A stretch of DNA of 64,000 bases, taken from assembly GCF_002099425.1 (NCBI RefSeq), contig NW_018343992.1, forward strand, positions 3,054,001-3,118,000, written 5' to 3'. Shown piece by piece: positions 32,881 through 45,108 of the stretch (the stretch's first letter is position 1; each line of letters starts with the position of its first letter). Origin of the DNA: Phascolarctos cinereus. Taxonomy: Eukaryota; Chordata; Mammalia; Diprotodontia; Phascolarctidae. Made by a program: the position numbers and the translations under genes. Under the pieces are notes generated by a model. That model saw only the letters and a list, made by a program, of their open reading frames with translations. It had not been told where the DNA came from and searched no databases.

Positions 32881-33439
32881 AGAATATCCTGCTTCTTTGG
32901 GGGAATGGTACCCAGAAAGAGAAAAGAAACTAAACAAACAAAAAAAACTTCCCAAAAGTTCTTTTTTCCCCAAATGTAATTCTTTTTTAAAGTGTAACAA
33001 CTACTTAGTGTATGCCATAGAATTGTTATTTGGTATTTAAAGCCACAACCAGGTTACCAGGTTGTTTGAACTTGAAGAATTTTCCAGCTAGGTAATAGTG
33101 GCTGAGCCCAATAGCAGTCTACTGAAACTCCAACTAGAGCAAACCAACAGGTGTGATCATAATAACAAAGTAGGTCAGAATTTGATTTTGCCTTAGATCA
33201 TACCATTTTGGGAACACTACTAAAGGCTTTTGGGTTTATAGCCTGAGTTGTCCCTGACAGTCTAGAATAAGTTAACACCCAATATCCCCAAAAAGGCATT
33301 AGTAGGTCCAGCCCAGGCATTTCCACCAGAAGTGCACATAGCTTGACCATAATACAAAATCTGAAATTAAGAAGTAGGCTGGAAGAATAACCAACCAACC
33401 AAACAAACAAAAAGATCCCACCATAAACAGTTATCTTGC
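32881..33439. other. Unassigned non-coding stretch
   Basis: No gene. Short (AAC/ACC)-rich run near 33390. It could include a worn 5' part of the HAL1/L1 that follows. Confidence 0.35.
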
Positions 33440-34111
33440 AACAGGAATACTCAAGACACAAGAAATCCCAAAATGAAAACTCTCAGGAACATTATAGCTA
33501 AAATCCAAAGTTTCTAAAAGAAAAAATACTGCAAGTAACCAGAAAGAAATCATTCAAGTACCAAAGAATTGCAGTCAGGATAATATATAATTTAGGAATT
33601 ACCACTACAAATGAGAGGAAAATTTAGAATATAATATTGTGGAAGACTTAAAACCAAGAATAACTTATCCAGAAAAAAAATAGCATAATCCTACATGGAG
33701 AAAAAAAGTAAACCTTAACTGAAATACATGACTTCTAAGTGTTTCTGATGAAATTATCAAAGCTGCATAGAAACTCTGAAGTACAAACACAGGAGTCAAG
33801 AAAAATACAAAAGTGAAACATGAATGAGCCATCACAAGGGACTGAAAAAAGGATAAACTATTTACATTCTAATATGGGAATATGATACATTTCCCATAAG
33901 AACTCTATGATCATCAGGGATCATAATTGGGCTTTGAGTCATTCAGTTATGTTTTGATTATCTCAAGAATGGAAAGAGAGAGGAAAATAAATACATTAGA
34001 GGAGAAAGGGAGAGAAGGATAGGAAAATTATCTCAAATAATTGGAGCACACAAGTAAAAGTTCATACAAACAAGAAAAAAAGGAGGAAGTGGTTGATATT
34101 TGAGCATCATT

Positions 34112-34215
34112 CTGGCCAAAAGAAGTTAAAAAAAAACTTTCTTGGTATCCCCAGTGCTTAGCATGATGCAAGGCATATAATAGTTACTTATAACTGCTTA
34201 TTTACTGACTGATTA
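34112..34215 (+). repeat. L2/MIR3-type 3' end fragment inside the old HAL1
   Basis: 'ggtatccccagtgcttagca' and 'aaggcatataatagttactt' and 'tatttactgactgattaac' match an L2-type terminus. Confidence 0.6.
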
Positions 34216-34472
34216 ACAAGCATAGTTAGGTATAGAAATGCAGGGAAATAGCAGGAACAGAAGAGCAAGGAGACAGGGTGGAAACAGGGAAGATAGATTA
34301 ATGAAAAAGTTTACCCTAAGCAAAACAAACTCTGACTACAAAAGTACAAAAATATTTATAGTAACTGTTTGAATTGACTAAGAATTGGAAACTGAGGTGG
34401 TACCCACCAATTTAGGAATGACTAAATAAGTCATATAAGTTGTATAAATTTGGTAGAATACTATTATGCTGT

Positions 34473-37192
34473 GGTGTTGTTATTCTATCATTCAGTCATG
34501 TCTAAATCTTCATCATTCCATGGACCACAACATATAAGGCCCTTCTATCCTTCATTACCTCTCAAAGTATGTCCAAGTCCATGTTTGTTGTTTCCATGCT
34601 ATTTATCCATATCACCCTCTGCAATCCCCTTTTCTTTTTTTATTTTAATCTTTCCCAACATCAGAATCTTTTCCAGTGAGCCTAATCTTTTCATTATATG
34701 GCCAAAGTATTTAAGTTTCTGCTTCAGTATTTGATGTCCCAGTGAATAGCTTGACTTAATTTCTTTAAGTATTGACTGATTTTATCTCCTTGTTGTCCAA
34801 GGGACTCTCGAAAGTCTTCTCCAGCACCATAATTCAAAAGTGTGAATCCTGCAGTTCTCAGCTTTCTTCACAATCCAACTCTCACAGGCATACGTTGCTA
34901 CTCATATAGCTTTAACTATACAGAACTTTTCCAGCAAGGTGATGTCTATTCTTTTCAGAATGTGGTCCTGATTTGCCATATTTCTATCTAAGGAGCAAGC
35001 ATCTTTTAGTTCCATAGCTACAGTCACCAGCTGCAGTGACCTTTTAGCCTAAGAATATAAAATCTGATGATGTTTCCATTTCTTCTCTCTTTTATGTCAG
35101 GAAAAGGTGGATGGGACCAGTTACCAAAATCTTCATTTTATGATGTTAAGCTTCAAGCCAGCTTTTACACTTTCATCTTTCACCTTCATCAGGAGGCTCC
35201 TAATTCTTTTTCACTTTTACTTCACTTCACTATCAAAGTTGTATCATTAGGAATAGCTAGGTAGTACATCGGATGGAGCTTCAGCCTTGAAGTCAGGAGG
35301 ACTTGAGTTCAAATCTAGCCTCAGACACTTGACACTTATTAGCCATGTGACCCTGGGCAAGTCATTTAATCCTGATTGCCTCAGGAAAAAAAATGATAGT
35401 ATCATTTACATATCTGAGATTATTGATATTTCTCCTGGTAGCCTTAATCCAAGCTTTTGATTCATCCAGCCTGGCATTTTGCATGATGTACTCTGTACAT
35501 AAGTTAAATAAATAAGTTGACAATATAGAGCCTTGTCATACTCCTTTCCAAATTTTAACCAAACAGTTGTTCCATGTTTGGTTCTCACTGGTACTTTTTG
35601 ACTTGCCAGCCTCAGGACATAAGCGAGATGATCTGGTACTCTCATCTCTTTGAGGAAGGGAGTTTTGTTTGTATTTGTTTGATCATTTTCTTGTGATCCA
35701 CACAGTCAAAGACTTTAGTGTAGTCAACGAAGCAAAAGTAAAATTGTTTTTTTTCCTGGAACCTTGCTTTCTTCATAATCCAGCGAATGTTGACAATTTG
35801 TTCTCTAGCTTCTCTGCTTCTTCAAAACACAGCCTACATTTATGGTAATTCTTGCTGAAGCCTACCTTGAGAATCTTAAGCATAACCTTGCTGGTGTGTG
35901 AAATGAGCACAATTGTTCCGTAATTTGAACATTCCTTGGCATTACCCTTCTTTAGATTGGGACATAACCTGATCTTTTCCAACCCAGTGGCCATTGTTGT
36001 GTTTTCTAAATTTACTGGTATGCTGAGTACAACACATTAACAGCATTATCTTTTAGGGTTTTAAATAGCTCAGCTGGAATTCCATTACCTTCCCTAACCT
36101 TGTTGTTAGCAATGCTTCCTACAGCCCACTTGACTTCATTCTCCAGGACCTCTGGCTCTAGATTAGTAACCACACCCTTGTTAACAGTGATGTTAAGATC
36201 TTCCTTGTGTTGTTCTTTTGTGTGTTTTTGCCTTCTTAATCCCTTCTGCTTCTGTTAAATGGATACCATTTTTGCCTTTTATCATATCCATTTTTGCATG
36301 AAACTTTCTTTGATATCCCTAATTTTCCTGAAGAGATCTCTTGTCTTTCCCATTTTATTGTTTTCTTCTATGCCTTTGCATTGATCATTTAAAAAAAAAT
36401 CTTATTTCTCCTTGCTATTCTCTGGAATTCCACATTTAGTTGGATGTATCTTCCCCTTTCTCCTTTGCCTTTCACTTTCCTTCTTTCCAGAGCTATTTGT
36501 AAAGCCTCATCAGAAACCCATTTTGCTTTCTTGCTCTTCTTTTTCTTTGAAATGATTTTTCCTACTTCTCCCTATACAATATTGTGAACTTCTGTCCATA
36601 GTTCTTCAGGCATTCTATCTACCAGATCTAATCTCTTAAATTTATTCATCACTTTCACTTCATATTCACAAGGGAAATTAAACTCACCCTTTCCCATCCA
36701 TTTCAGTTCACTGACACCTAAGATGTCAATGTTTAATCTTTCCATCTGCTGTTTGACCATATCCACCTTACCTTAATTTGTAGATTTTACATTTCAGGTT
36801 TCTATGCAGCATTGTTCTTTATAGCATCGGACTTTTCTTTCATCCACAGCTGATATTCTTTTTGGCTTTGGCTTAACCACTTCATTACTATTGGAGTTAC
36901 TTGTAGTTGTTTTCTGCTGTTCCCCAGTAGCGTACTGAACACCTTCCAGCCTGAGGAGCTCATATTCTGATGTCATCTGTTTTATCATGTTATTATTATC
37001 CATGGTGCTTTCTTGGCAAACAAAATGGAGTGGTTTGCCATTTCCTTCTCCAATGGCTCACATTTTGTTAGAACTCTCCACTATTAGCTATCTATCTTAG
37101 ATAACCCTGCATGGCAGAGCTCATAGTTTTATTGAGATACATAAGCTCCTCTCACAACAAGGGAGTGATCTATGAGGGAGAAGAGGAGGAGG
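34473..37192 (-). repeat. RTE/BovB-like LINE, internally deleted, with TSD
   Basis: Minus-strand translation reads in order: 'ERLNIDILGVSELKWMGKGE' (endonuclease start, ~36766 down), a jump to 'VMNKFKRLDLVDRMPEELWT' (most of the endonuclease is missing), then 'KKGNAKECSNYGTIVLISH' and 'SKVMLKILK', 'PDHLAYVLRL' and 'KHGTT', and the catalytic loop as RYVNDT in place of RYADDT (35400-35415). On the plus strand, 'ccaagggactctcgaaagtc' and 'ctttcttcacaatccaactc' are the reverse of the RTE C-terminal coding part. The TSD is 'actattatgctgt' (34460-34472) and 'actgttatgttgt' (37193-37205), 11 of 13, with the old HAL1 continuing on both sides. A SINE lies inside. Not functional. Confidence 0.9.
35249..35398 (+). 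repeat. Marsupial tRNA-headed short SINE inside the RTE
   Basis: 'ggaatagctaggtagtacat' (head), 'gacttgagttcaaatctagc' (B box), 'cacttgacacttattagcca' and 'gtcatttaatcctgattgcc' plus an A-rich tail. The TSD is 'gtatcatt' at 35241-35248 and 35399-35406. It sits immediately beside the RTE catalytic-loop codons. Confidence 0.88.
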
Positions 37193-37221
37193 ACTGTTAT
37201 GTTGTAAGAAATGATGAAAGG

Positions 37222-37811
37222 CAAGAAATTATCAAGGAAAACTGCCCTGATATTTTAGAACCAGAGGACAAAATAGAAATTGAAAGAATTCCCTGATCAC
37301 TCCTAAAAGAGATCCCCAAAGGAAAACTCCTAGGAATATTGTAGCCAAATTCCAGAGTTCCCAGGTCAAGGAGAAAATATTGCAAGCAGCCAGAAAGAAA
37401 CAATTCAAGTATTGTGGAAACACAATCAGGATAACACAAGATTTAGCAGCTTCTTTATTAAGAGACCTGAGGGCTTGGAATATGATATTCCAGAGGTCAA
37501 AGGAGATAGAATTACAACCAAGATTCACCTACCCAGAAAAACTGAGTATTATCCTTCAGGGGAAAAAAAACGGACATTCAGTAAAATAGAGGACTTTCAA
37601 GCATTCTTGATGAAAAGACCAGAGCTGAATAGAAAATTTGACTTTCACATACAAGACTCAAGGGAACCATGAAGTGGTAAACAGGAAAAAGAAATACTAA
37701 GGGACTTATTAAGGTTGAACTGTTTACATTACTGCATGGAAAGATGATATTTGTAAATCATGAGACCTTTGTCAGTATTAGGGTAGTTGGAGGGAAAAAA
37801 GTATATGCATG

Positions 37812-37859
<48 letters not shown>

Positions 37860-38655
37860 GGGCAGAGGGTGAGTTGAAGATGAAGGGGTGATATCTGGAG
37901 AATAAAATTAAGGGGTGAGAGATGATAATACTGGGAGAAAGAGAAAGGGAGAGGTAGAATGGGGTAAATTACCTCACATAAGACAAGAAAAGGCTTTTAC
38001 AGTGGAGGAGAAATGGGGGGGCAGGTGAGATGGAATAAGTGAATCTTATTCTTATAGGATTTGGCTTAAAGAGGGAATAGCATACACACTCAATTGGGTA
38101 TGGAACTCTATCTTACCCTACAGGAAAATGGGGGGGTGACAAGAGAGCAGGAGGATGATAAAAGGGAGGGCAGATTGGGGGAAGGGGTAATCAGGAGCAA
38201 ACACTTCTAAGGAGGGACAGGGTCAAAAGAAAGAATAGAATAAATGTATTAAAGGAAATAGACTTAGTTTTTCACAATATCACTACTATGGAAGTGTTTT
38301 GCTTGTCTTCTCAATGAGGGTGGGTGGGGAGGGAGGAAGAGAGAAAATTTGGAACCCAAAGTTTTCAAAACAAATGTTAAAAAAAAATTGTTTTCACATG
38401 CAACTAGGAAATAAGATATACAGGAAATGAAGTATAGAAATTTATCCTGCCCTATAGGAAAATTGAAGGAGAAGGGGATAAGACAAGGTGGGGGGATAGA
38501 AGGGAAGGCAGATTAGGAGAAGGGGTAATCAGAATGCATGCCATCTTGGGTTAGGGGGAGGGATGAGATGGGGGAAAATTTGGAACTCAAAATCTTGTGG
38601 AAGTGAATGTTGAAAACTGAAAATAAATAAATTAATTTAAAAAAATAAAAGAAAA
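37222..38655 (+). repeat. HAL1 LINE, 5'-truncated, younger copy with TSD
   Basis: It starts inside ORF1 at 'caagaaattatcaaggaaaa' and encodes 'ENCPDILEPEDKIEIERIP', then 'RKKQFKYCGNTIRITQDLA' and, in a shifted frame, 'FQAFLMKRPELNRKFDFHIQ' before the ORF1 stop near 37672. The 3' UTR parallels the copy at 22516, with the same (GATA)n site and the same doubled terminus (ends near 38387 and 38640). The TSD is 'aagaaatgatgaaagg' (37206-37221) and 'aagaaacgatgaaagg' (38656-38671), 15 of 16. The RTE target site lies only 1-13 bases to the left. At least one frameshift lies near 37295-37310 and another near 37575. Confidence 0.9.
37811..37859. repeat. (GATA)n microsatellite inside HAL1
   Basis: About 12 units, at the equivalent position to 24575-24614 in the other HAL1 copy. 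Confidence 0.95.
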
Positions 38656-39000
38656 AAGAAACGATGAAAGGAATGATGTCAGGAAAATCTGGGAAGAATT
38701 GTATGAACCAAACAATTTATACATTGACAACAACATTAAAAAGACAAGCACCTTTGACAGACCTAGCAATGACCAGCTATGATTCCAGAGGACTCATGAT
38801 GAAATATGCTACCTATCTCTTGATAGAAATGTGTTAGACTCAGTGCAGATTGAAACACATTTTTTAGACATTCCCAAAGCAAGAATTTGTTTTGTTTGAC
38901 TATATGTGTTTGTAACAGGGTTCCCTTCCACTTTCTTTTTCAATGTCAGGGGGATTGGGTGGGAAGAGGAGATAAGTTCAAAAAGTTTTATTAAAAAAAG

Positions 39001-41569
39001 GGATCCAAGTAGACAAGTTTTTATAGGGGATTTTTTTAAAAGAGTGAACCACATTTTTACTAATACATCCCTTATAGTGTGAACATTCTATAAGATCAAA
39101 TTGTGGTGGGTTTTTTTTGTTTGTTTGTTTATTGGCTTCAAAAAAGCCTGGATTTATTAGAGCAAAATGTAGGCTTGGATCTCTCCTTAGACAAGGTGGC
39201 TCTTGTGAATATTCCAAAGTCTTCCAAATACCCCAAAATACCAAAAAAAAAATCAAACAAAAAAATAATCCTCATCTACCTCTAAAGAGCAGCATGACTG
39301 AGTCAATAGATATATCAAGACCATTCCAGATTGGTTATCCTTTGTTCTTCAAGTGTGTCCGCAATGTGAATTATCTAATATATCCTTCTCCCAAATCAGT
39401 CTTACTGTTTTTACTTTTAAAACATAAAGGTCACTTCATGAAATCTCTCTCTAGCATTCCAATGCTATCCTTGAGATTTAATCTATGGCAACGGGCTCCC
39501 TTTCAATCCCTTTGGAAGAGAATAACTGAGTAGAGCAGAAAGGAAGAGAAAAAAATGGGGGGGGGGAATGGTTTTGAAAAAAAATGGTTATGGTTGGCTG
39601 TTTCCAGTGCATTCCTGTTTCCATGGGCCTGGCCGAAGGGCAGTATAAGTTGTTCAAGTAAGGAGGAGTTAAATGAAAATTGCTTATATGTGTTTGCGAA
39701 TGAGAGACTGAATTACTTTATAGAAATAGGTCTCTGTTTAAGTTACCTGCATTTAAATAAGTCTGAAACACTTAGGGATGCCAAAATGCTCCAAGGCCAT
39801 ATCCCCCAAAGATTATTTTTTTGTTCTCAGAGATATATCTCATCTACTAAATTACCTTGATTGCATGAACATAATACAAAAGCAATCATTTTCCTTGCTT
39901 CTGACACAGCTTTATATTTAATTTGTAGATTTCACTGGTTCATTTATTCTAGTTCCAGACACAGCTGGAGAAGAAAAGTCCCTTAAGTTTGTGAAGGGGA
40001 AGGGAGGGAGAAGGGGAAGAAAGAAGAAATAATAATACAGAACATTTGACTGCATTATAAACACAGATATATAAAGTCTACTCGTCTCTCAATGCAACTA
40101 CTTGAAATAACATTTGGTGAATTTTTTAAATGGTATTTGTGGTATTGTTCTGAAGAAGGGTCTTAAATTAGAGGTGAAAACCTTCATCACAGTCTTGTTT
40201 CACTAATGCACTTACAATTCAAGGAAACACACACACAGATATGTACTTCCAAGTTTGACCTCCTCAAACTAACATTTGGAACTTCTCCCAAGGCAACCCA
40301 GTTTCAGCCAAGAAACTTAACAATGTCCCTTAACAAGGACTTTTTAAAGTGGCTAATTTAAAAGCATGTCCTTTTGCAAGTGTTTGATAAAATGCAGTCT
40401 ATTAGAATGCACTCTTTGAAAGGTAAATTTTACTTTAAAAAGTATGAATTGTTTAGAAATTCACATTTCCCTCTCACCCAGGCTCATTTGTCACGTGCAA
40501 AAGAAAATTGCAGTGGGACGCATTAATAAGCAAGTAAAATAGCCAAGATGAAGGAAAGAAAGACCAAGAAGATGGCAGCTAGAAAGCCTTAGAAAGGGCT
40601 GCCTTCTTCACCTATTGAACTAAACTGTACTAGGTTGCTTGAACGGTAACTTCAGCAATGAAAAGGTGAAAAATTTTCCAAGGATGAGATCTGAAAAGCC
40701 TTTTCCACAGAAGAGGGACAAAGTTCTATGAAAATGCTACTGAATCACTAATCAAAATAATATTCTGTCACTAGTGTGAGAGAGCAAAGAAGAATGATAA
40801 GTGGAACAGTGGTTCTGCTCATCACACAGATACATGATGGTGAATCATAACTCTTTTTCCAGGCTACTCTCCAAATTTGCCAATTGATGTAAAACTCTCA
40901 TAATCTGGGATCATTTAAATGAAGAAAAAGGCTCGACTCTGGCAAAGTTCCTGGAATATTTTGAGAGTGGAAATATCACAGAAGATAAAATCCAGGACAG
41001 TTGTGTGTTGAACAAAGAAAAAAGATGGAAGCGTAACTACTGTATTATCTACTTCAGTTCTAGTCGGGCTAGGTCCTGCCTAGAAGGCTTGTGGTATTAT
41101 CCCAATGAGGTCATAGAGAGATTCTAAGGATATATGATCAAGCATTTTTGTATCTGGGAAGATGGGTTTTCATCTTACTCCCTCACTCTCCCACCCCCCC
41201 CCACTCTAGCCAATCTTTTAAGTAGTCTTCAACAAAACCACACCTATCCTTTTTTTCCCCCACCAAGATTTCCCTACTTTATACAGTCCCTCTGCTGTGC
41301 CAGCTCCCAAACTTCCCCCCACCCCCAAGCCAGGCTCCCAGGCACCCACAAAAACAGCTGGTGAAGTGCCTTTGGGAAAATTATACCCCAATCACCAGCC
41401 CTCCTTTTCATCTTGTGATTGTGGAAGGCCCTCAGATGAGGTACGGGGCCTGGGACAGACTGAGTCACACAGGATGAACAGACATGGATGGGTTGTGATC
41501 TGCATCATACATATCATTATATCATCTTTCCATAAAACCTAATCCTCTTCCAATTACTGTCTTGTACCT
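39001..41569. other. Unassigned, repeat-free stretch of 2.5 kb
   Basis: I recognise no interspersed repeat or gene. A ten-G run lies at 39557-39566 and GA-rich sequence near 39988-40030. The 40,240-40,560 part has mixed AT-rich sequence with no simple-repeat decay. Reading frames of up to 138 codons show no conserved domain. Confidence 0.45.
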
Positions 41570-41910
41570 CCATCCTTCTATTTATACAGGTTCTGACAAC
41601 CTTGGGATAATCTTTGTCTCCTCACTTTTCTTTATTATTTATATACGAATAGTGTCAAATCATGTCAATTCTACTCACATGTCTCCCCTTCTCTCTACTC
41701 ACACAGTCTCTACCACCAAAGTTCAGGCTTTCATTACCTATTGTTTTGACTGTTGTCATAATAGGCTCCCCACCTCAAGTTCATCTCCTCTCCAATCTCT
41801 GTTCCATACAGCTGCCAAGGTGATTTTTCTCAAAGTGAAGTGATCATGTCACTACCCTGCGAATGAACTCCATGGTTCCTTATTCACTCTAGGAAAAGAT
41901 GTCATTTGAT
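41570..41910 (+). repeat. L2 LINE fragment, ORF2 C-terminal part
   Basis: 'tctctaccaccaaagttcag', 'gctttcattacctattgttt', 'ctcctctccaatctctgttc' and 'catacagctgccaaggtgat' match L2 just before its C-terminal end. Confidence 0.78.
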
Positions 41911-42329
41911 CTTTATCTCATTCTTTTTAATGCTTTAGGAAGCTTTATAATGTTCACAATTATTAACATAGTAGTTTATATCATTTATAAATAAATAACT
42001 ATGTACATATTGGGGGTATATGCTCAAAATATTTTAGTGATAAGAGTGCATGATCAAAACATTTGTAGAGTACCTTTGTAGCTCACATAGGAAAGAAAGC
42101 AGCCAGCACAGAAACTAGAATAATTGTCCATCACTTGCAGGGTCATAGTGCACTTTCCTGTTTATCAGTCACCTGGAGATTGTTGAACTTTCAGACTATG
42201 CCTCCAAACTATGTCTGAGGCCTGAGGTTGTCCTCATCTGTGACATATGGGGCAACTTGGAGCTGTTAAGAGTTTTGTCAAAATGTACATGACACATTGG
42301 AGACCTTATTAAAAAGTGCAAAAAAGATA
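41911..42329. other. Unassigned non-coding stretch
   Basis: No gene or repeat recognised. Confidence 0.4.
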
Positions 42330-42793
42330 GGGATAATAATAAACTCAAGAAAAACTTGGACAAGGGAAGAGGAAGGAGTGAATTAGAGTTTATAAAAGGA
42401 CATAGGTTTCAAATTCATATATATGAAACAAATCAAAGCAACAAAAGTGACTTAAAAGAGATGGGAGGGGGGAGAAAAAATAGAAAATACTTAAATGGTA
42501 TAAAACACAAATTTAACAATTATAACTATATATGGAAACAATTTAACTCCCTCCAGCAAATGGAAGCGAAAGGTATACTAGAAAATAAAACAAAACATAG
42601 CAATTTACTGCAAAAAAAGATTTACAGAAAAAAATATAGAAATAATAAAGAAAAATATAAAATAAAAATGAGAGAGAACAAAATTTACTATGCTTCAGAT
42701 GATTTCAACAAAGCAAAAATTGCAAACATTATTTCAGATAAAGTTTTGGCCTTATGTGACTTTCACAATGTAGGAAAAGATAAACATGGAACT

Positions 42794-43039
42794 TGTCCAA
42801 TCATTTTTCAGTCACGTCCAAGTCTTAGTAACACTATTTGGGGTTTTCTTAGCAAAAATATTGGAGTAGTTTGATATTTCCCTCTCCAATCTATAGATAA
42901 AGAAACTGAGACAAACAGGGTTAAGTGACTTGGCCAGAGTCACACAATCTAGTAAGTGTCTGAAACCAGATTTGAACTCAGGAAGATGAGTCTTCCTTTC
43001 TCCAAGTAGTATTCTATCCATTGCTCCACCTAGCCACCC
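42794..43039 (-). repeat. Marsupial SINE with RTE-like tail
   Basis: The reversed tail 'atttttcagtcacgtccaag' and 'ggggttttcttagcaaaaat' precedes 'aaagaaactgagacaaacag', 'agatttgaactcaggaagat' (B box) and 'ttgctccacctagccaccc' (head). The TSD is 'aaacatggaact' (42782-42793) and 'aaacatgtaact' (43040-43051), 11 of 12. The tail resembles the RTE 3' end at 34473 ('attcagtcatgtctaaatct'), so it probably uses RTE machinery. Confidence 0.88.
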
Positions 43040-43534
43040 AAACATGTAACTATATCATTCATGCTTAAAGGCAATGACAATGACATTTCCAAATATATGT
43101 CTACCAAACGACATTGTTAATATTTTATAAGAAAAATTAACCACAATAATCACAGGAATCTTTAATATTCCTCTCTAGAAGAATCTAACAGAAATATAAA
43201 CAAAAGAGAAACAGACTATTGGAAAATTAGACTTTTAAGACACATTACTTCATGAATGCAAAGAAATTGGAGAATATGCGTATTTCTCAGTATTCATTGT
43301 ATCTTTACAAAAACACATTATGCTCAGAAATAACTAAATCATAAATAAATATAAAAAGCAAAATTTTAAGCAAAAATTAGAAGGATAACAAACAAAATAT
43401 TAATTAACATAGAGAATACCAGTAAAAGATTCAGATTTACATAGAGATTAAGGATTGACACATAGAATAATGAGTGGATCAAAGAATTATTCATACAAAT
43501 ATCAAAAACTGTGATAATGAGAATGATAAAGGGG

Positions 43535-43612
43535 AGATGAAACAAGCATTTCTTAGGCACCTAACATGTGCCAGGCACTGAGCTAAATGCTTTAAAAATA
43601 TTTCATTCAATT
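43535..43612 (-). repeat. MIR/L2-type end fragment
   Basis: 'gcacctaacatgtgccaggc' then 'actgagctaaatgctttaaa' is a reversed L2/MIR terminus inside the L1. Confidence 0.7.
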
Positions 43613-44164
43613 ACAATGAGACAACATACAAAAATTTGGGGATGCAACTGAAATAATCCTCAAAGGAAAAAATATATTAGCAAAATAGTAAAAAAGATTA
43701 CTGAACTGAGCATGCAGTTAAAAAAAACCTAGAAAATAAACTAATAACCCCAAAACAAATAGAAAAGAAGACATTGAAAATTCATGGAGGAAAAATAAAA
43801 AATAAAAAATATAAATGATAGTAGAACTAATAAAACCCTCAAATTGAATAACTGAGGCTAGCAAAATTGATAACTGAGAAACCTATCTGATCATAAGAAA
43901 GCAAGGGGAAAATAAAATTATCTCTCAATTAAAAAAAATTATAAGTTGAATTTGCATTAAACAGAGGAAATCAGAAGCTACTAATCAAAATAATATGACA
44001 GCAAAACCAAGAATTTAAGGAAGATGCAATTATCTACATAAATATTAAATGTCCAAATTAACAAGGATAAAGTGGACACTTTAAATAGCCCAAATATGGA
44101 AACCAGGACTTTAGTGAACTATGGAGGAAAGCAGTAGTGAAAACCCAGCTCCCAGTGGATTTAT

Positions 44165-44415
44165 GTGTAAATTCCCTGAAGCACGTGGAAATTATTATTT
44201 ATTCCTATATGTTTAATTTCAATGGTGTAGAGAATTCCTCTTCCAATGCAGTCTAAATTTTTGTGTAATTTATAGTCTTAGAGAAGTGCATACAATATAG
44301 AGGTTAAATGACTTGTCCAGGGTCACACACCAGTATCAGAGATGGAATTTAATTACAGACTTTCCTGAATTTAAGATTAATTCTCTACCAACTTCAACCA
44401 ATGGCACTACAAAGA
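44165..44415 (-). repeat. Marsupial tRNA-headed SINE ('actataaattgcagag' type)
   Basis: 'ttccaatgcagtctaaattt', 'taatttatagtcttagagaa' and 'cttgtccagggtcacacacc' are the reverse complement of the family at 12680. The head end is worn. Confidence 0.7.
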
Positions 44416-45108
44416 TATTTTTTTAATAACTGAGAAAGAAGGTGCTCTACCAAATAACTTTTGAGAGGCAAATATGTTCTTGATGTCTAACTGAGAGAGA
44501 AATAAAATTGTAGGTCAATCCCATTATGTGATATTGGTATAATATTATAAATAAAAACTTAAGCAAGAGTCTATAACAATATTCTTCCCCTCCAAAAAAA
44601 ATTGTTACAACTAAGTTGGATTTTTACCATAGATAAAAGCATGAGTTCAACATTATGAAAACTATGAGCATAATTAATCATAAAAACAACCTAGACAACA
44701 AAAAACACATTTTTATATTAGAAGATATAGAAAAAGGCTGACAAAATATAGCACTAATTAATTTTCATTAGACTAAAAATCATAATAGGAACAAACTTCT
44801 TTAATATTATCAAACATATAGATATAAAAACCAAGGTTAGAATTATCTTCAATGAAAAAAAAATGCTGGAGGCTTCACCGGTAGTTAAAACAAGGCAACT
44901 CTCTATGTAACTGCAGAAGAAAGAAAGAAATTAATGATTTCAATATTGATCAATAGGAACAAATCTACCTATCTTCAGAAGACATGATGGTTTACTTAGA
45001 AAACCCCAGAGAATCATTGATGAAGTGACTAATAATCAAGAAAATAAATACAAAACACAGAATACAAAAGAAATCCACAAAAAACATCAGCATTTCTACC
45101 AAGGAAAC

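Larger units (their letters stand above)
33440..39000 (+). repeat. Old HAL1/L1 element, host of a nest
   Basis: Three pieces: 33440-34472, 37193-37221 and 38656-39000. The first starts in ORF1 ('ccagaaagaaatcattcaag', 'tgcagtcaggataatatata') and runs through the 3' UTR to 'tggtagaatactattatgct'. The second is 'actgttatgttgtaagaaat' plus 'gatgaaagg'. The third begins 'gaaacgatgaaaggaatgat' and has 'aggactcatgatgaaatatg' and an A-rich end. This 3' segment is the same type as in the element at 1-1264. An RTE fills the first gap and a younger HAL1 the second. A small L2-end-like piece also lies inside at 34112-34215. Confidence 0.8.
42330..45108 (+). repeat. Old L1 LINE, ORF2 endonuclease to reverse transcriptase
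   Basis: 'tttaacaattataactatat' (start of the ORF2 endonuclease, TIITIN-like), 'aaatttactatgcttcagat' and 'acattatttcagataaagtt' (endonuclease), 'caggaatctttaatattcct', 'gagacaacatacaaaaattt' then 'ggggatgcaa', 'ccagtggatttatgtgtaaa', 'acatgatggtttacttagaa' (catalytic DDMMVYL region, here out of frame) and 'aaacatcagcatttctac' (end) follow L1 ORF2 order on the plus strand. It is A-rich, as L1 sense strands are. SINE fragments interrupt it. Frames are broken throughout, so this is one of the older L1s here. The left boundary is uncertain. Confidence 0.78.

Noticed and set aside
39557-39566. G-run as part of a G-quadruplex
   Set aside because: A single run of ten G residues without further spaced G-tracts nearby.
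42356-42874. 172-codon Lys/Asn-rich plus-strand frame
   Set aside because: A-rich L1 sense-strand sequence running into a reversed SINE; no independent gene.
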